A DNA stretch of 64,000 nucleotides. It comes from CAWJTV01 sp963845695. Its GTDB lineage: Bacteria > Planctomycetota > Planctomycetia > Isosphaerales > Isosphaeraceae. The notes under the pieces are model-generated. The model was not told the origin of the DNA. It was given only the letters and a program-made list of their open reading frames with translations, and did not search any database. Position 1 is the stretch's first letter. Each line of letters opens with the position of its first letter. The stretch covers positions 62,001-126,000 of the forward strand of contig CAWJTQ010000023.1 of assembly GCA_963845695.1 (NCBI GenBank), written 5' to 3'. Positions 19,101 through 28,853 of this stretch are shown here, in pieces. The position numbers were made by a program, and so were the translations under genes.

Positions 19101-20311
19101 GTGGATCGATGGCCGGACGACGCCTCGCGGGCTCTGGTCGTACTGGCCGTACTGGCCGTGATCGCGGCGCTGGCCTTGCTCAAGACGATCCTGATCCCGG
19201 TTGCCGTGGCGCTGGTCTTGACCTGCATCCTCTCGCCGACTGGCCCGGTTCGTCCGCCGGCACCTCCGCTACGGGCCGCTGGGGTTCCTGGCCGTGTTCC
19301 TCCTGCTGGTCGTGGGGGGCCTCTACGTCGCGAGCTTGACGGCCGAGAGCCTGGTGCGGGCGACCTACACCCTCCCCACGGAGATCGAGCGGATCGCCGG
19401 CCAGGTGAGCGGGCGGATCACCGAAGCTGATCCGCGACAAGCCGTACCTCCGCGCCGTCCTGCCCGAACCCGGGACCATCGACCGGCTCGGCGACACCAA
19501 CCGGGCGCTGCTGATCGATCAACTGAGCTACGGCCTGAGCGACTTCACCACCTGGGTGATCGAGGGATTCATCGTGCTCGTGCTGACGATCTTCCTGCTG
19601 ATCGAGAGCGAGATGTTGACCGTCAAGGTGGTGCGGTTCTTCGCCAAGACACCCTCCGAGGTCCGCGCCGCCGATGAAGTGCTCGCCCAGATCACGCAAA
19701 AGATCCGGGCGTACTTGATCGCTCGAACGCTGCTCAACGCGGGCCTGGGCGTCGTCCTGGCCCTGGGACTCTGGGCACTCAACGTTCACTTCGCATTCAT
19801 CCTGGGAATCGTGGCGGCCCTGACCAATTTCGTCCCCTACATCGGCCAGATGGCCGGCGGCGCCCTGCCCACCGCGATCGCACTGGGACAGAGCGGCTCG
19901 ATCAGCGACGCCTTGATCGTGGCGGCCATGTACCTCGCCGTCCTCGGAGTCGAGGAGTATGTGATCACGCCGCTGGTCATGGGCCGTTCGCTGGATCTCA
20001 ACGGAACGACCGTCCTGATCGCCTGCCTGTTCTGGGGCTACCTCTGGGGCCTCGTCGGCCTGGTGCTGGCCATGCCGATCACCGTCAGCCTGAAGGTGGT
20101 CTTCCAGACCGTCCCCGAGCTGAATCGATGGGCCGAGCTGATGTCGCTGGACTGGCGTTCGCCCCGATCGATCGCGAGCCTGGCGGAGTCCGGAACGGTC
20201 GTCACGCCTCCGACTGGCCCCGGAGTTGCTCCCGGGGGCGATGCCGCGCGCCACGACCTGGACGGGCCCGACGCTTTGCACGCCGTGAATCATGCGGAGA
20301 CGTCACCGTGA
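19101..20311 (+). CDS. AI-2E family (PerM-like) transporter, two frame changes
   Basis: GTG 19101 is preceded by GGAGG at 19086-19090. The coding stretch changes frame near 19240 and 19425. Joined, it reads ALVVLAVLAVIAALALLKTI, a second helix around FLAVFLLLVVGGLYVASLTA, a periplasmic coiled region TYTLPTEIERIAGQVSGR, then WVIEGFIVLVLTIFLLIESE and the conserved C-terminal half FILGIVAALTNFVPYIGQMA, EEYVITPLVMGRSLDLNG and FWGYLWGLVGLVLAMPITVS. This is the COG0628 pattern with about eight membrane segments. Characterised members export AI-2 or act in Na+/H+ antiport; the substrate here is unknown. Confidence 0.75.
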
Positions 20312-20436
20312 GTCGCACCATCCCGCAGGGATCGGCTACAACGCCACGACCGTGTCTCCCTCTGCAAGTTCTTGCAGCCCCCGCGAGTCCCCAGCGGCGG
20401 CTGCGATGGCCGCTCGTGCCAATCCGGCGCTCGATC

Positions 20437-20562
20437 TCATGGAAAGGCCAGGACTTGCGACCGATCACGGCTCCGGATGCCGCCTTCGGCACGGAACATG
20501 TCCCGATCGATTGTGGTGGTGCAATCGAGATTCACAGATCCGGTCACGTTTGACTTCGACAT
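20437..20562 (-). CDS. Possible 41-aa protein with a strong ribosome-binding site
   Basis: ATG 20562 on the minus strand is preceded by AGGAGGAG five bases upstream, one of the clearest Shine-Dalgarno sites in the window. The frame reads MSKSNVTGSVNLDCTTTIDR, then DMFRAEGGIRSRDRSQVL, ending at a TGA 20437-20439. A further frame continues with FHEIERRIGTSGHRSRRW, so the protein may be longer if an indel is present. It is divergent from the PTS IIA-like gene. The rest of the 20312-20611 gap holds nothing else I can support. Confidence 0.35.
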   Translation of the reverse strand: MSKSNVTGSVNLDCTTTIDRDMFRAEGGIRSRDRSQVLAFP

Positions 20563-20611
20563 GGTCTCCTCCTATGCTTCAAGAAGAGAGGAGCCAGATC
20601 GAGGTCCATTG

Positions 20612-21271
20612 ATGACGTCGATCGAAACTATCATGAATACTGCATATATCAACAGTGCATCAGTGAGGTTGGCCGATCTGTTTCCGCCCGAGGCGATCCA
20701 TATCGGACTGGAGCCGCACGCGAAGTCCCAGGTGATCGCCGAGCTCGTCCACGATGCGGTCGACGTCGGACATCTTCCGCGGAGAGCCGAAGGGGCGATC
20801 GTCGAGGCGATCCTGGAGCGGGAAAGTCTCGGCTCGACGGCTCCGGGACACGGCATCGCGTTCCCTCACTGCCGGTGGCGATCGCTCGATCGGTTTGTCG
20901 GCGTAGTGGGTCTCCTCCCGCAGGGGATTCCGTTCGACGCGGCGGACGGTCAGCCGGTCGATACCGTCTTCCTGACCCTGGTACCCCCGGACGATCCGGA
21001 GCCGTTCCACGAAGTGATGGGCCGGCTCGGCGCGATCGGGCGGAACCAGAGCCGGCACATCTTCCTCAGTAGCTGCCAGACCGCCGAGCAAGTCTCCGCG
21101 TTCTTCGCAGAACTCGATCAACTGGCGGTCAGCCGCCTCGACGACTTGGCCCGGATCAGTTTGAGCTGGCGCAATCCGGAGAGGAGGGATCCCTGGGGCG
21201 AGCTAGCCAGCTTCAGCCTCACACGCGAGGATCGCGCGGGCGTGGGTGGGCCCGAACGACGTTGGCTCTGA
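20612..21271 (+). CDS. PTS EIIA-type (PtsN-like) protein
   Basis: A 219-residue intact protein. It reads LADLFPPEAIHIGLEPHAK, VIAELVHDAVDVGHLPRRAE and the phosphohistidine motif STAPGHGIAFPHCR (active His in FPH), then TVFLTLVPPDDPEPFHEVMG. This is the mannitol/fructose-type EIIA fold used by EIIANtr regulators. The C-terminus carries about 45 extra residues after AFFAELDQ. No EIIB, EIIC, HPr or EI gene is nearby, so a regulatory rather than sugar-transport role is more likely. The start is taken at ATG 20612; ATG 20633 is an alternative. Confidence 0.75.
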   Translation: MTSIETIMNTAYINSASVRLADLFPPEAIHIGLEPHAKSQVIAELVHDAVDVGHLPRRAEGAIVEAILERESLGSTAPGHGIAFPHCRWRSLDRFVGVVGLLPQGIPFDAADGQPVDTVFLTLVPPDDPEPFHEVMGRLGAIGRNQSRHIFLSSCQTAEQVSAFFAELDQLAVSRLDDLARISLSWRNPERRDPWGELASFSLTREDRAGVGGPERRWL

Positions 21272-21283
21272 AGACCGATCGAA

Positions 21284-21832
21284 TCACAATTCCCCCTTGA
21301 TGCCCAACTCGTGGAAATAGTGCTGCACTTGGTCCTGGTTCTCGAGCAGCCAGTCGATGGTGGGCTCCTGGCGCATCGCCTTGCGGATGGCTTTGGCGGT
21401 CGCCTCGCGGTGGACGTTGAAGAGTTCCTTGTGGTCCAGGTCGTCTTCATCGGTCACGGCCGGGTCCAGCCAGACCGAGTAGATGATCCCCAGGTCGTTG
21501 ACCCTCTCCTTGGGGATATCGCCGGCGCGGACGGCATCCAGCACGCCGTGGGCGATCGCTGCCTGGACGGTTCCCATCAAGATATTCGTGTACTTACTGT
21601 TCTTGACAGTCACTTTGCTCACCATCACCGTTGCCGGCCGGACCTGGACGTCGCTGCTCAGGATTGCGAAGACACGGGAGTGGCCCTTGACCTGGTCGCC
21701 GATCAGATTCGCCAGGGCGTGCCCGACCGGACCGTCCAGCTCGCCGATCACGACCTCCGGTTCGGCACAGAGATAGTCCTCCGAACCTTCCACCAGCGCC
21801 TCACCTGTTCGCATGACAATCCGTTCGCTCAT
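21284..21832 (-). CDS. Formaldehyde-activating enzyme (Fae) homologue, probably lacking the active-site His
   Basis: A 182-residue protein with start ATG 21832, preceded by GAGGCGG. It aligns with Fae through GEALVEGSEDYLCAEPEVVI, GPVGHALANLIGDQVKGHS, VRPATVMVSKVTVKNSKY and GTVQAAIAHGVLDAVRAGDI. Fae condenses formaldehyde with tetrahydromethanopterin in C1 oxidation. In the Methylorubrum enzyme the proposed general acid His17 sits in AHIDLIIG; the equivalent block here is AEPEVVIG, so that His is not present. It is therefore better called a Fae-like paralogue; planctomycetes often have several. The C-terminus is somewhat longer than in canonical Fae. No other methanopterin gene is in the window. 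Confidence 0.75.
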   Translation of the reverse strand: MSERIVMRTGEALVEGSEDYLCAEPEVVIGELDGPVGHALANLIGDQVKGHSRVFAILSSDVQVRPATVMVSKVTVKNSKYTNILMGTVQAAIAHGVLDAVRAGDIPKERVNDLGIIYSVWLDPAVTDEDDLDHKELFNVHREATAKAIRKAMRQEPTIDWLLENQDQVQHYFHELGIKGEL

Positions 21833-21985
21833 GATTCCGCCTCGCATCGTAAGAGGTTTCTCGGGTCCGCTCGATCGCTAGCCAGTATGACGGGCCACGA
21901 GCGGCAGGGGAACCCATTCGAAGAGCGAGGCTTGGTCGTCCATCGTTCAGACTGATGTCAAGGACGAGCCCTGGGAATGATCGCA

Positions 21986-22206
21986 AACGAAAATCGGTGT
22001 CAGTTCTTTTTTTGATAAGAACGAAAATCGGTGTCAGTTCTTTTAAAATTTAGCTTTTGGAACAGAAAATGCGGTGTCAGTTCTTTTTTTGAAATATCCA
22101 TGGAACGAAAATCGGTGTAAGTTCTTTTTTTGATAATATGAACGAAAATCGGTGTCAGTTCTTTTTTTGAAGAACGAAAATCGGTGTCAGTTCTTTTTTT
22201 GATAAT
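21986..22206. repeat. AT-rich array of six direct repeats
   Basis: The unit GAAAATCGGTGTCAGTTCTT followed by a T-run and often GATAATATCC occurs six times in the same orientation, starting near 21989, 22023, 22064, 22105, 22143 and 22174, that is every 31-42 bp. Unit 3 carries GAAAATGCGGTGTCAG and unit 4 GTGTAAG. Flanking bases up to about 22260 are also AT-rich, in sharp contrast to the GC-rich genome. The units are not palindromic on their own and spacers are only a few bases, so this is not a CRISPR array. A RAYT-related repeat or a protein-binding array are the main options. Confidence 0.85.
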
Positions 22207-22394
22207 ATCCATATAATTAAATATAATTTATTATGAAATATTATATGCTTTTGGATTACAGGGTATGCGGTGCAGAATGTCGTGCGGGGGAAACCGCTCC
22301 GTGTGAACCTTCCACGGTGCTCGCACGGGCATAGGGCAATTCGCATTCCGCCCGATTCCGATGCCCGGTAGAATGCCTTCGGGAGGGAACCGTC

Positions 22395-22865
22395 ATGCAG
22401 ACCGTTACGCTGTCCGAATCCGCCGTCGCCGTGCTCCGCTTCCGCGTCAAGGGATGGCGGTGGAAGGTGAATGATCGAAATCGTGCGGCGTTCCAGGAGC
22501 TAGTCGCCGCCGGGATCATGGAGCCGGACCGGGAGGATTTCCGATTCACCGAAGATGGTTGGGAACGACGCGAGGAAATCCTCGCCGAGGAGGAAGATCG
22601 CATCGAGCGAGAGCGCTATGAGCCGCCGGATGCGAGTCATCTCTCGGAAGCGGCCAGGGAATTGCTCCGCGCTTGCATCGTCAAGGGTTATCCGGATGGC
22701 GATGAAACCAACCGCCCCGCCTACCGCGAGCTAGTGAAAGCACGGATCATGATTCCCATGGGGTCGTTCACCCAGGGTGACGAGTGTCACTTCCGCTTTA
22801 CATACTGGGGTTGGAGACGACGGTTCGAGTTTGCGGAAATGGATTGCGCAAAGGACGTTCCGTGA
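22395..22865 (+). CDS. Hypothetical protein with two internal winged-helix-like repeats
   Basis: ATG 22395 lies 8 bp after GGGAGGG. The 156-residue protein is an internal duplication. Repeat 1 (about 6-62) runs LSESAVAVLRFRVKGWRWKV, RAAFQELVAAGIM and FRFTEDGWERREEIL. Repeat 2 (about 83-150) runs LSEAARELLRACIVKGYPDG, RPAYRELVKARIMIP and FRFTYWGWRRRFEF. The pattern helix - YRELVxAxIM - beta hairpin FRFTxxGW is what one expects of small winged-helix domains, but no family is recognised. It is a single gene next to the AT-rich array. Confidence 0.6.
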   Translation: MQTVTLSESAVAVLRFRVKGWRWKVNDRNRAAFQELVAAGIMEPDREDFRFTEDGWERREEILAEEEDRIERERYEPPDASHLSEAARELLRACIVKGYPDGDETNRPAYRELVKARIMIPMGSFTQGDECHFRFTYWGWRRRFEFAEMDCAKDVP

Positions 22866-22903
22866 TGAGATTCGCGAAGGCTGCGGAAACAGGCGGCTGC
22901 CGA

Positions 22904-23435
22904 CTACCGTCCTCTCCATCCCTTCCGCATGGCACGGCCGATTTCCCTCGCCCTGTCAGTGATTGGCAGTTCGGTAACGGGCGAGTGCTTCAACGCCTCC
23001 ACATGGCTTCCCCCATGGTCGCCATTCCTCGTACTCCTGCGCGATGATCGAATCCAGCCTTGAGGTCGCGTCCGATGTGGCGAACAGCTTGGCCGCTTCC
23101 TCGCCGTAATCCTTCTTGAGCCGATCGAAGTTGAACCACCCGGACTCCACGACCAGCCTGCCGTCAGGCGAGTTGTATCCACCTTGTCTGCCGAGGGGAT
23201 GGAAAGCTGCCCACCGGAGGCCACGATCATCGTCTGGCATGCCGATCTGATTCTCAGGGATGCCCAACTGGCCCATCCGCTCGGCCACGGCCAAATCCAA
23301 TTCCGACGCATACCGCTCGGCGAAATCTCTCGCATGCGCCGCCGGGTCGTGCCACATGGGCCGCGCAGAGGGCGGCGTACCGATCATCGCGGGCTTGCGG
23401 AAGAAGTCACGGATGCGTCTGAACGGATTCCGCAT
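22904..23435 (-). CDS. Hypothetical protein (one frame change near its end)
   Basis: From ATG 23435 the protein begins MRNPFRRIRDFFRKPAM, then ERMGQLGIPENQIGMPDDD, RWAAFHPLGRQGGYNSPDGR and SRLDSIIAQEYEE. The frame changes near 23015 and continues HGGSHVEALKHSPVTELPI, then TDRAREIGRAMRKGWRGR, ending at 22904. The HEYEE-like segment followed by SHVEALKHSP recalls a group of planctomycete hypotheticals, but I cannot name a domain. About 175 residues in total. It is convergent with the preceding repeat protein. Confidence 0.55.
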
Positions 23436-23653
23436 GCTGAGACTATTTCACGCTTTTCGGGGTATAGCAAGCCGTCTACTGTGCAGCGATGGAACGGCGA
23501 CTTGTTCTCCGTCTCTGGCCGAACTAGAATGAGATCTTTTCGCGAGGGCGTCGGAGTATTGGGCTCGCTTCCCATCCCGCATCGCCGATTTGTCGGCCAA
23601 ACGTCGCTCCGCCCGTTCCCTGGGATCTCATGTTCGGAGAGGAATCCATCGCC

Positions 23654-25087
23654 ATGGAATACGACGTGGTGATCACCAATGGTGTTCTCCTCAGTGCCGA
23701 GGGAGAAACGCGGGCGGATGTGGCGATTCGCGGCGAGACGATCGCGGCCGTGGGCCCGGGGCTCGCTGCGGGAATCCGTGACGGCGGGGAGATCATCGAC
23801 GCGAAGGGCCGCCAGGTCATCCCGGGCGGAGTCGATGTGCACGTGCATCTCGAGCTTCCCTTCTGCGGAACGGTCTCCAGCGACGACTGGAACACCGGCA
23901 CACGCGCCGGCGGCGGGGCGGCGTGACAACCGTGATCGACTTCGCCATTCCCTATGGCAAGGAGACCCTGCTCGACGCATACCACAACTGGATGGCCCGG
24001 GCGAGCCGAAGGCTTGCGTCGATTACTGCTTCCATATGGCCATCACGGACTGGGATCGTCATGGTCCCGAAATGGAAAAACTCGTCGGGATGGGCTGCCC
24101 GACGTTCAAGGAATTCATGATCTATGCTTCCGAGGGCTGGCAATCCGACGACCGGGCGATCTACAACACGCTCGAGCGGTGCCGCGACCTGGGTGGGATG
24201 CTGCTGGTGCACGCCGAATCGAGCCGCGTGCTCGATGAGTTGATCGCGCGCCATCACACACCCGAGCTGATGCACACGCTACGGCGCACGGCTGCATCCG
24301 ATGACCCGTCCCAACTTCATCGAGGCCGAGGCGATCCAGCGCGCGATGACCTGGGCCGAGGTGACCGGCGGGCGTCTCTACGTCGTCCACATGTTCAACG
24401 GGAGAGGGAGCCGATCTCGTCAAGGCCGCCCGTGCCCGCGGAGTCGACGTGTATGCCGAGACCTGTGCGCAATACCTCGTGCTCGACGATTCCGTGTTCG
24501 AAGGCCCGGACGGCCACCTGTTCGCTTGCTGCCCCCAGGTCAAGAAGAAGAAGGACGAGGAGCGGCTCTGGAAGGGCTTGCACGACGGCGAGGTCTCGGT
24601 CGTCTCGACCGACACTTGCACGTTCAGCCGGGCACAGAAGGCACGCTGGGGAGGAGACTGGACGAAGATCCCGATGGGGTTGCCGGGCCTGGAGACACTG
24701 TTGCCGATCGTCTACACTCACGGCGTGCTCGAAGGCCGGCTCACCACGGCGGAGTTCGTCGCCAAGTGCTGCACCAACCCGGCCAAGCTCATGGGCCTCT
24801 ATCCGCGCAAGGGTGTCATCGCCGTGGGGAGCGATGCCGACCTCGCGATCATCGATCCCAAGAAGCGAATCGCAGTCGATCATCGAACGATGGAGACCAA
24901 CGCCGACTGGAGCCCCTACCAGGGTTGGTCGCTGGCCGGCTTCGCCGAGACGACCTTCTCTCGTGGCCGCAAGATCGTCTCGGACTACACGTTCGTCGGC
25001 GAGAGCGGCTGGGGCCGCTGGCTGCCCCGCGAACAGGCGGGATCGCTCCTGACGATCGGCGCGACCGCCGCCGATGTCTCCCTCTAG
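23654..25087 (+). CDS. hydA: Dihydropyrimidinase / D-hydantoinase (several frame changes)
   Basis: ATG 23654 starts MEYDVVITNGVLLSAEGETR. The metal-binding DVHVHLELPF (HxH), the carboxylated-lysine segment TFKEFMIYASEG, the VHAES and YVVHM histidine strands, CPQVKKKKDEERLW and SVVSTDTCTF, then CTNPAKLMGLYPRKGVIAVG, identify a dihydropyrimidinase of the cyclic amidohydrolase superfamily. It opens dihydrouracil or dihydrothymine to the carbamoyl-beta-amino acid. Frame changes near 23925, 24000, 24295 and 24405 break the reading, but every block is present, giving about 475 residues. preT and preA follow on the same strand, so these form one operon for the first two steps of reductive pyrimidine breakdown. 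Confidence 0.8.
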
Positions 25088-25153
25088 CCCAACACGTCGG
25101 CTCTCTCGATCGCCTACTGCGTACTGACCCCGGTCTACCGCGAGGAGTCGCCC

Positions 25154-26489
25154 ATGTTCCGGGCCGGTGAAAGGCAATCCCTCGAGGTCTTGAACGAGCG
25201 GTTCGCCGACGTTCCACCGCCACTGGCGGTCGACGAGGCTCGGGTCGAGGCCGCGCGCTGTCTGTTCTGTTTCGACGCCCCGTGTACGCGGGCCTGCCCG
25301 ACGCACATCGACGTCCCTCGGTTCATCCGTCAGGTCCTCCATCGCGACGAGATCGGTGCGGCCCGGACGATCCTCGAGGCCAACATCTTCGGCGGCAGTT
25401 GCGCCTGCGCATGTCCCACCGAGGTCCTCTGCGAAGGCGCCTGCGTCGATCAGATGCTGATGAAAGCACCGGTGCAGATCGGCCGGCTTCAGCGGTTCGC
25501 CTGCGACACCGCCGCGGAGCGAGACGTCCCGTTCTTCGAGGCCGGCCCTTCCCACGGGGAAACGGGTGGCCGTGGTCGGCTCGGGACCGGCCGGACTGAG
25601 CTGCGCCCACGAGCTGCGCCGGCTCGGGCACGACGTGGTCGTCTTCGAGGCCCGGAACGTTCCCGGCGGCCTCGATACGCTCGGCATCGCCGCTTACAAG
25701 ATCTCGACCGAGTTCGCACTGGCCGAGATCGAACGCATTCGCGAGATCGGGATCGCGATCGAGCTCGGCCACCGCGTCACCGGCGATGAGATCCGGAAGA
25801 TGCTCGAGACGTTCGACGCCGTGTTCCTGGGCATCGGGCTGGGCCGGACCGCGCCGCTGTCGATCGAGGGCGAAGACCTGGAGGGAGTCTGGGAGGCGCT
25901 CGACTTCATCTTCCAGACCCACACGCGGCCGTTCACCGAGTGCGTCGTGGGCACGAACGTCCTGGTGATCGGTGCCGGCAACACGGCGATCGACGTGGCC
26001 ACCGCGGCCAGGCGGCTCGGGGCCGAGACGGTCACGATCGCCTACCGACGCTCCGAGGCGCTGATCCCCGCATTCGCCTACGAGTATCAGCTCGCGAAGT
26101 CGGATGGCGTCCGCTTCGAGTGGTTCGCCCAGCCGATCCGCGTCACTCGGCGAAGGGCGAAGGGCACGGGCGTCGAGTTCCTCCGCACCGAGCTCGAGGA
26201 CCCGCGTTCGCGGTCCGGCCGCGTGCGGTCGTTGCCCGGATCGAATTTCGTCCTCCCCGCCGACATGGTCGTCAAGGCGCTCGGTCAGGAACCGCTGCTG
26301 GACCTGCTCGCGGCCCTGCCCGAATTGCGTTGCGAACAAGGCCGGATCCTGGTCGATCGAGCCACGGGAGCGACGAGCGTGCCCGGGCTCTTTGCCGGCG
26401 GCGACTGCTTGCGAAGCGGGGGCGAGGTCGTCGATGCGGTCCAGGATGGCAAGATCGCGGCGCGCGGCATCCATAACTCGATCTTCTAG
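25154..26489 (+). CDS. preT: PreT-like NAD(P)-dependent dihydropyrimidine dehydrogenase subunit (one frame change)
   Basis: The product (about 445 residues from ATG 25154) begins with a GltD-like iron-sulfur region: CLFCFDAPCTRACPTHIDVP and CACACPTEVLCEGACV. After a frame change near 25555 the FAD-binding motif VVGSGPAGLSCAHELRRLG, the NAD(P) motif VLVIGAGNTAIDVATAARRL and the C-terminal FAD contact GLFAGGDCLRSGGEVVDAVQ follow. It resembles PreT, the electron-input subunit that reduces uracil or thymine together with PreA. It lies between the dihydropyrimidinase gene (66 bp upstream) and preA (65 bp downstream), which supports the assignment over other GltD-type oxidoreductases. Confidence 0.8.
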
Positions 26490-26554
26490 TTCCCAGTATA
26501 TGACAGATTAAATATTATTTATCTGAAAAACTGAAAAACGGAGGGCAGCGACCA
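26490..26554 (+). promoter_or_regulatory. AT-rich preT-preA intergenic with imperfect dyad and preA ribosome-binding site
   Basis: Within an otherwise GC-rich operon the stretch 26495-26535 is strongly AT-rich. An imperfect 22-bp dyad (16 of 22 positions symmetric) covers 26502-26523. GGAGGG at 26540-26545 lies 9 bp before the preA ATG. It could be an internal promoter or regulator site; I cannot tell which. Confidence 0.35.
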
Positions 26555-27935
26555 ATGCCCGACCTGTCGATCGAATTCTGCGGCGTCAAGGCGCCGAACC
26601 CGTTCTGGCTGGCATCCGGTCCGCCGACCAACTCCGAATACCAGGTCCGTCGCGCGTTCGACGCCGGCTGGGGTGGCGCGGTCTGGAAGACGCTGGCGGG
26701 CGAGCCGATCGTCAACGTCTCGTCGCGCTACGGCGCCGTCGATTACGACGGACGAAAAGTGATGGGACTCAATAATATCGAACTGATCACCGATCGCACG
26801 CTCGAGGTGAATCTCAAGGAGATCGCGAGGGTCAAGAAGGCCCATCCCGATCGGGCGCTCTTCGTCTCGCTGATGGTCGAGTCGACCCGCGAAGCCTGGC
26901 ACGAGATCACCCAGCAGACGCAGGACGCCGGTGCGGACGGCATCGAGCTGAACTTCGGCTGTCCGCATGGCATGAGCGAGCGCGGCATGGGCTCGGCGGT
27001 CGGCCAGGTGCCCGACTACACCTGCATGATCACCGAATGGGTCAAGGAGGTCGCGACGGTCCCCGTGATGGTCAAGCTCACGCCGAACGTCGGCGACGTG
27101 GCCGCCATCGGCCGCGCGGCGGTCCGGGGCGGGGCCGACGCGATCTCTCTGATCAACACGATCAACTCCATCATGGGTGTGGACCTCGATACCCTCGCAC
27201 CCAAGCCGGCGGTGCGCGGTTACGGCAGTCACGGCGGCTATTGCGGGCCCGCCGTCAAGCCCGTCGCGCTCAACATGGTCGCCGTCCGTCGCGGCCGATC
27301 CCGCCATCAGGGTCCCGATCAGCGGCATCGGCGGCATTCAGGCATGGCAGGACGCCGTCGAGTTCCTCTTGCTCGGCGCCAGTTCGGTGCAGGTCTGCAC
27401 GGCCGTCATGCATTACGGGTTCCGGATCATCGAGCATCTGAAGAGTGGGATGGAAGGCTGGATGCGCGAGAAGGGATACCGGACGATCGCCGACTTCGTC
27501 GGCCGTTCCGTGCCCAGGATCAAGTCCTGGGGCGAGCTCGACTTGAACTACAAGATCGTCGCCCGGATCGACCAGGAGAAATGCATCCACTGCGGGCTCT
27601 GCTACATCGCCTGCGAGGACGGCTGCCACCAATCGATTCGATGGGATCGCGTCGCGACGGCCGACTACCTGGCGGCCCAGGGTTCGCGCAACGGTGCGAT
27701 CCGATCGGGAGGGTACGAGGTCTTACCCGGAGCCGGCGACGGCACGATCAACGTGTTCTCGATCAAGGAGGACACTTGCGTCGGCTGCAACATGTGCAGC
27801 CTGGTCTGTCCGGTCGAGGGTTGCATCACGATGCAAGAGGTGGACACGGGCCGGCCGCCGATGAGCTGGAACGAATACCAGGCGAAGCTGGCCACGGGCG
27901 AGGTCGCTCCGATTCAGCCGCCGCAGCACGTCTGA
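26555..27935 (+). CDS. preA: PreA: dihydropyrimidine dehydrogenase catalytic subunit with 4Fe-4S domain (one frame change)
   Basis: The N-terminal FMN barrel reads MPDLSIEFCGVKAPNPFWLA, GGAVWKTLAGEPIVN, GIELNFGCPHGMSERGMGSA and VKLTPNVGDVAAIGRA. A frame change near 27285 leads to VPISGIGGIQAWQDAVEFLL. The C-terminal ferredoxin domain has two CxxCxxCxxxC motifs: CIHCGLCYIAC and CVGCNMCSLVC. This is the PreA architecture, about 460 residues. The enzyme reduces uracil and thymine with electrons passed from PreT. SD GGAGGG at 26540-26545 supports ATG 26555. Its last 110 bp overlap the end of an opposite-strand frame from the HEPN gene. Confidence 0.85.
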
Positions 27936-28842
27936 GCTCATTCACGAAGTATCGGTGGGCTTGCCCTGAGCACCAGCGACAGATCAGGGTCATGGCGAAG
28001 ATGTTTGCCAGCTCGTCGGCCTTGGTCTGCGGATCGACCAGCGCGGCGGATTCCTTGTGAACGGCGGTGAGAGGTCCTGCGAGTTGAATCCCCACTCGGC
28101 TGTTGATATCGTCCGCGGTCTCGGTGAAAAACCGCTTGACATAACGAAGATCCTCCTCGGTTGGGACCAGGATTCGGCCCTTCTCCACCGGACGCCTCGT
28201 CAGGACTTTGAGCTTCATCGAATCGGAGCCGGTCAGCACTCCCGAGTTATGGGTGAGGTTGTGCCGGAGTTGCCAGAGGATCGCGAGCGTCGCTGCTCGT
28301 TTCTCCTGGTCCTCCTTCGAAGGCCCTTTTCCCTGGTTCTTCGCCGGCAGGAGGAACTCATCCCAGAAGTCCTTATCGGACGGGTGCGAGGAGCTTTCGG
28401 AATCGCTTATTGATCACGTCGTTGCTGAGCCACGTGTCGGACTCGCAGAGCGCTCTCCCGATCGAGCCCGCTTCAAAGTGCGCGATCACCTCATTTCCCT
28501 TCGCGGTGAACTCGTTATAGCGATCATCGGTCACGAAGCCTGAGAGCTGGTCGATGCAGACGGCCGCGAGCTCCTTGATGAACCGCTCGAAGGTCTCGAT
28601 GAGGTTCGCCAGGACAAGACGACGCAGATGCCCCATGTGTTTCGCTTTGATCGCTGGATAATAGGAACCTTCACTGATGTGGTCCTCGATATAATCGATC
28701 AAGCCAAAATTTGTGTTCACGGCTCGTCGATAGTGAGTGATCGGGCTCTGCGACTCGGGACCCAATGGCTCGGTATGCGAGAGAATGCTCGCGGATCTCG
28801 CTCGCGAAGGTCGATGGGGGGACGGCCTCGCTTCTTCGCCAC
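27826..28842 (-). CDS. HEPN-domain-like protein, putative toxin or RNase (two frame changes)
   Basis: GTG 28842 is preceded by GAGGAGG overlapping the stop of the upstream gene. The start reads VAKKRGRPPIDLRERDPRA; the frame changes near 28770 and near 28380. The middle is all-helical: NFGLIDYIEDHISEGSYY, AKHMGHLRRLVLANLIETFE and RFIKELAAVCIDQL. After the second change comes KDFWDEFLLPAKNQGKGPSK and AILWQLRHNLTHNSGVLTGS, with RHNLTH matching the R-x4-6-H signature of HEPN ribonucleases. The C-terminal part VPTEEDLRYVKRFFTETADD is also helical. Many HEPN proteins are toxins or defence RNases. The real end may be near 27946, since the last 110 bp lie over preA. Confidence 0.55.
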
Positions 28843-28853
28843 GACGGTCCTCC

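Noticed and set aside
21986..22206. CRISPR array
   Set aside because: Units are spaced only a few bases apart with no unique spacers of constant length, and no cas gene is nearby.
22000..22346. Minus-strand frames rich in KKELTPIF-type repeats as a repeat protein
   Set aside because: They are translations of the AT-rich DNA repeat in two frames; unit lengths are not multiples of three and no ribosome-binding site is present.
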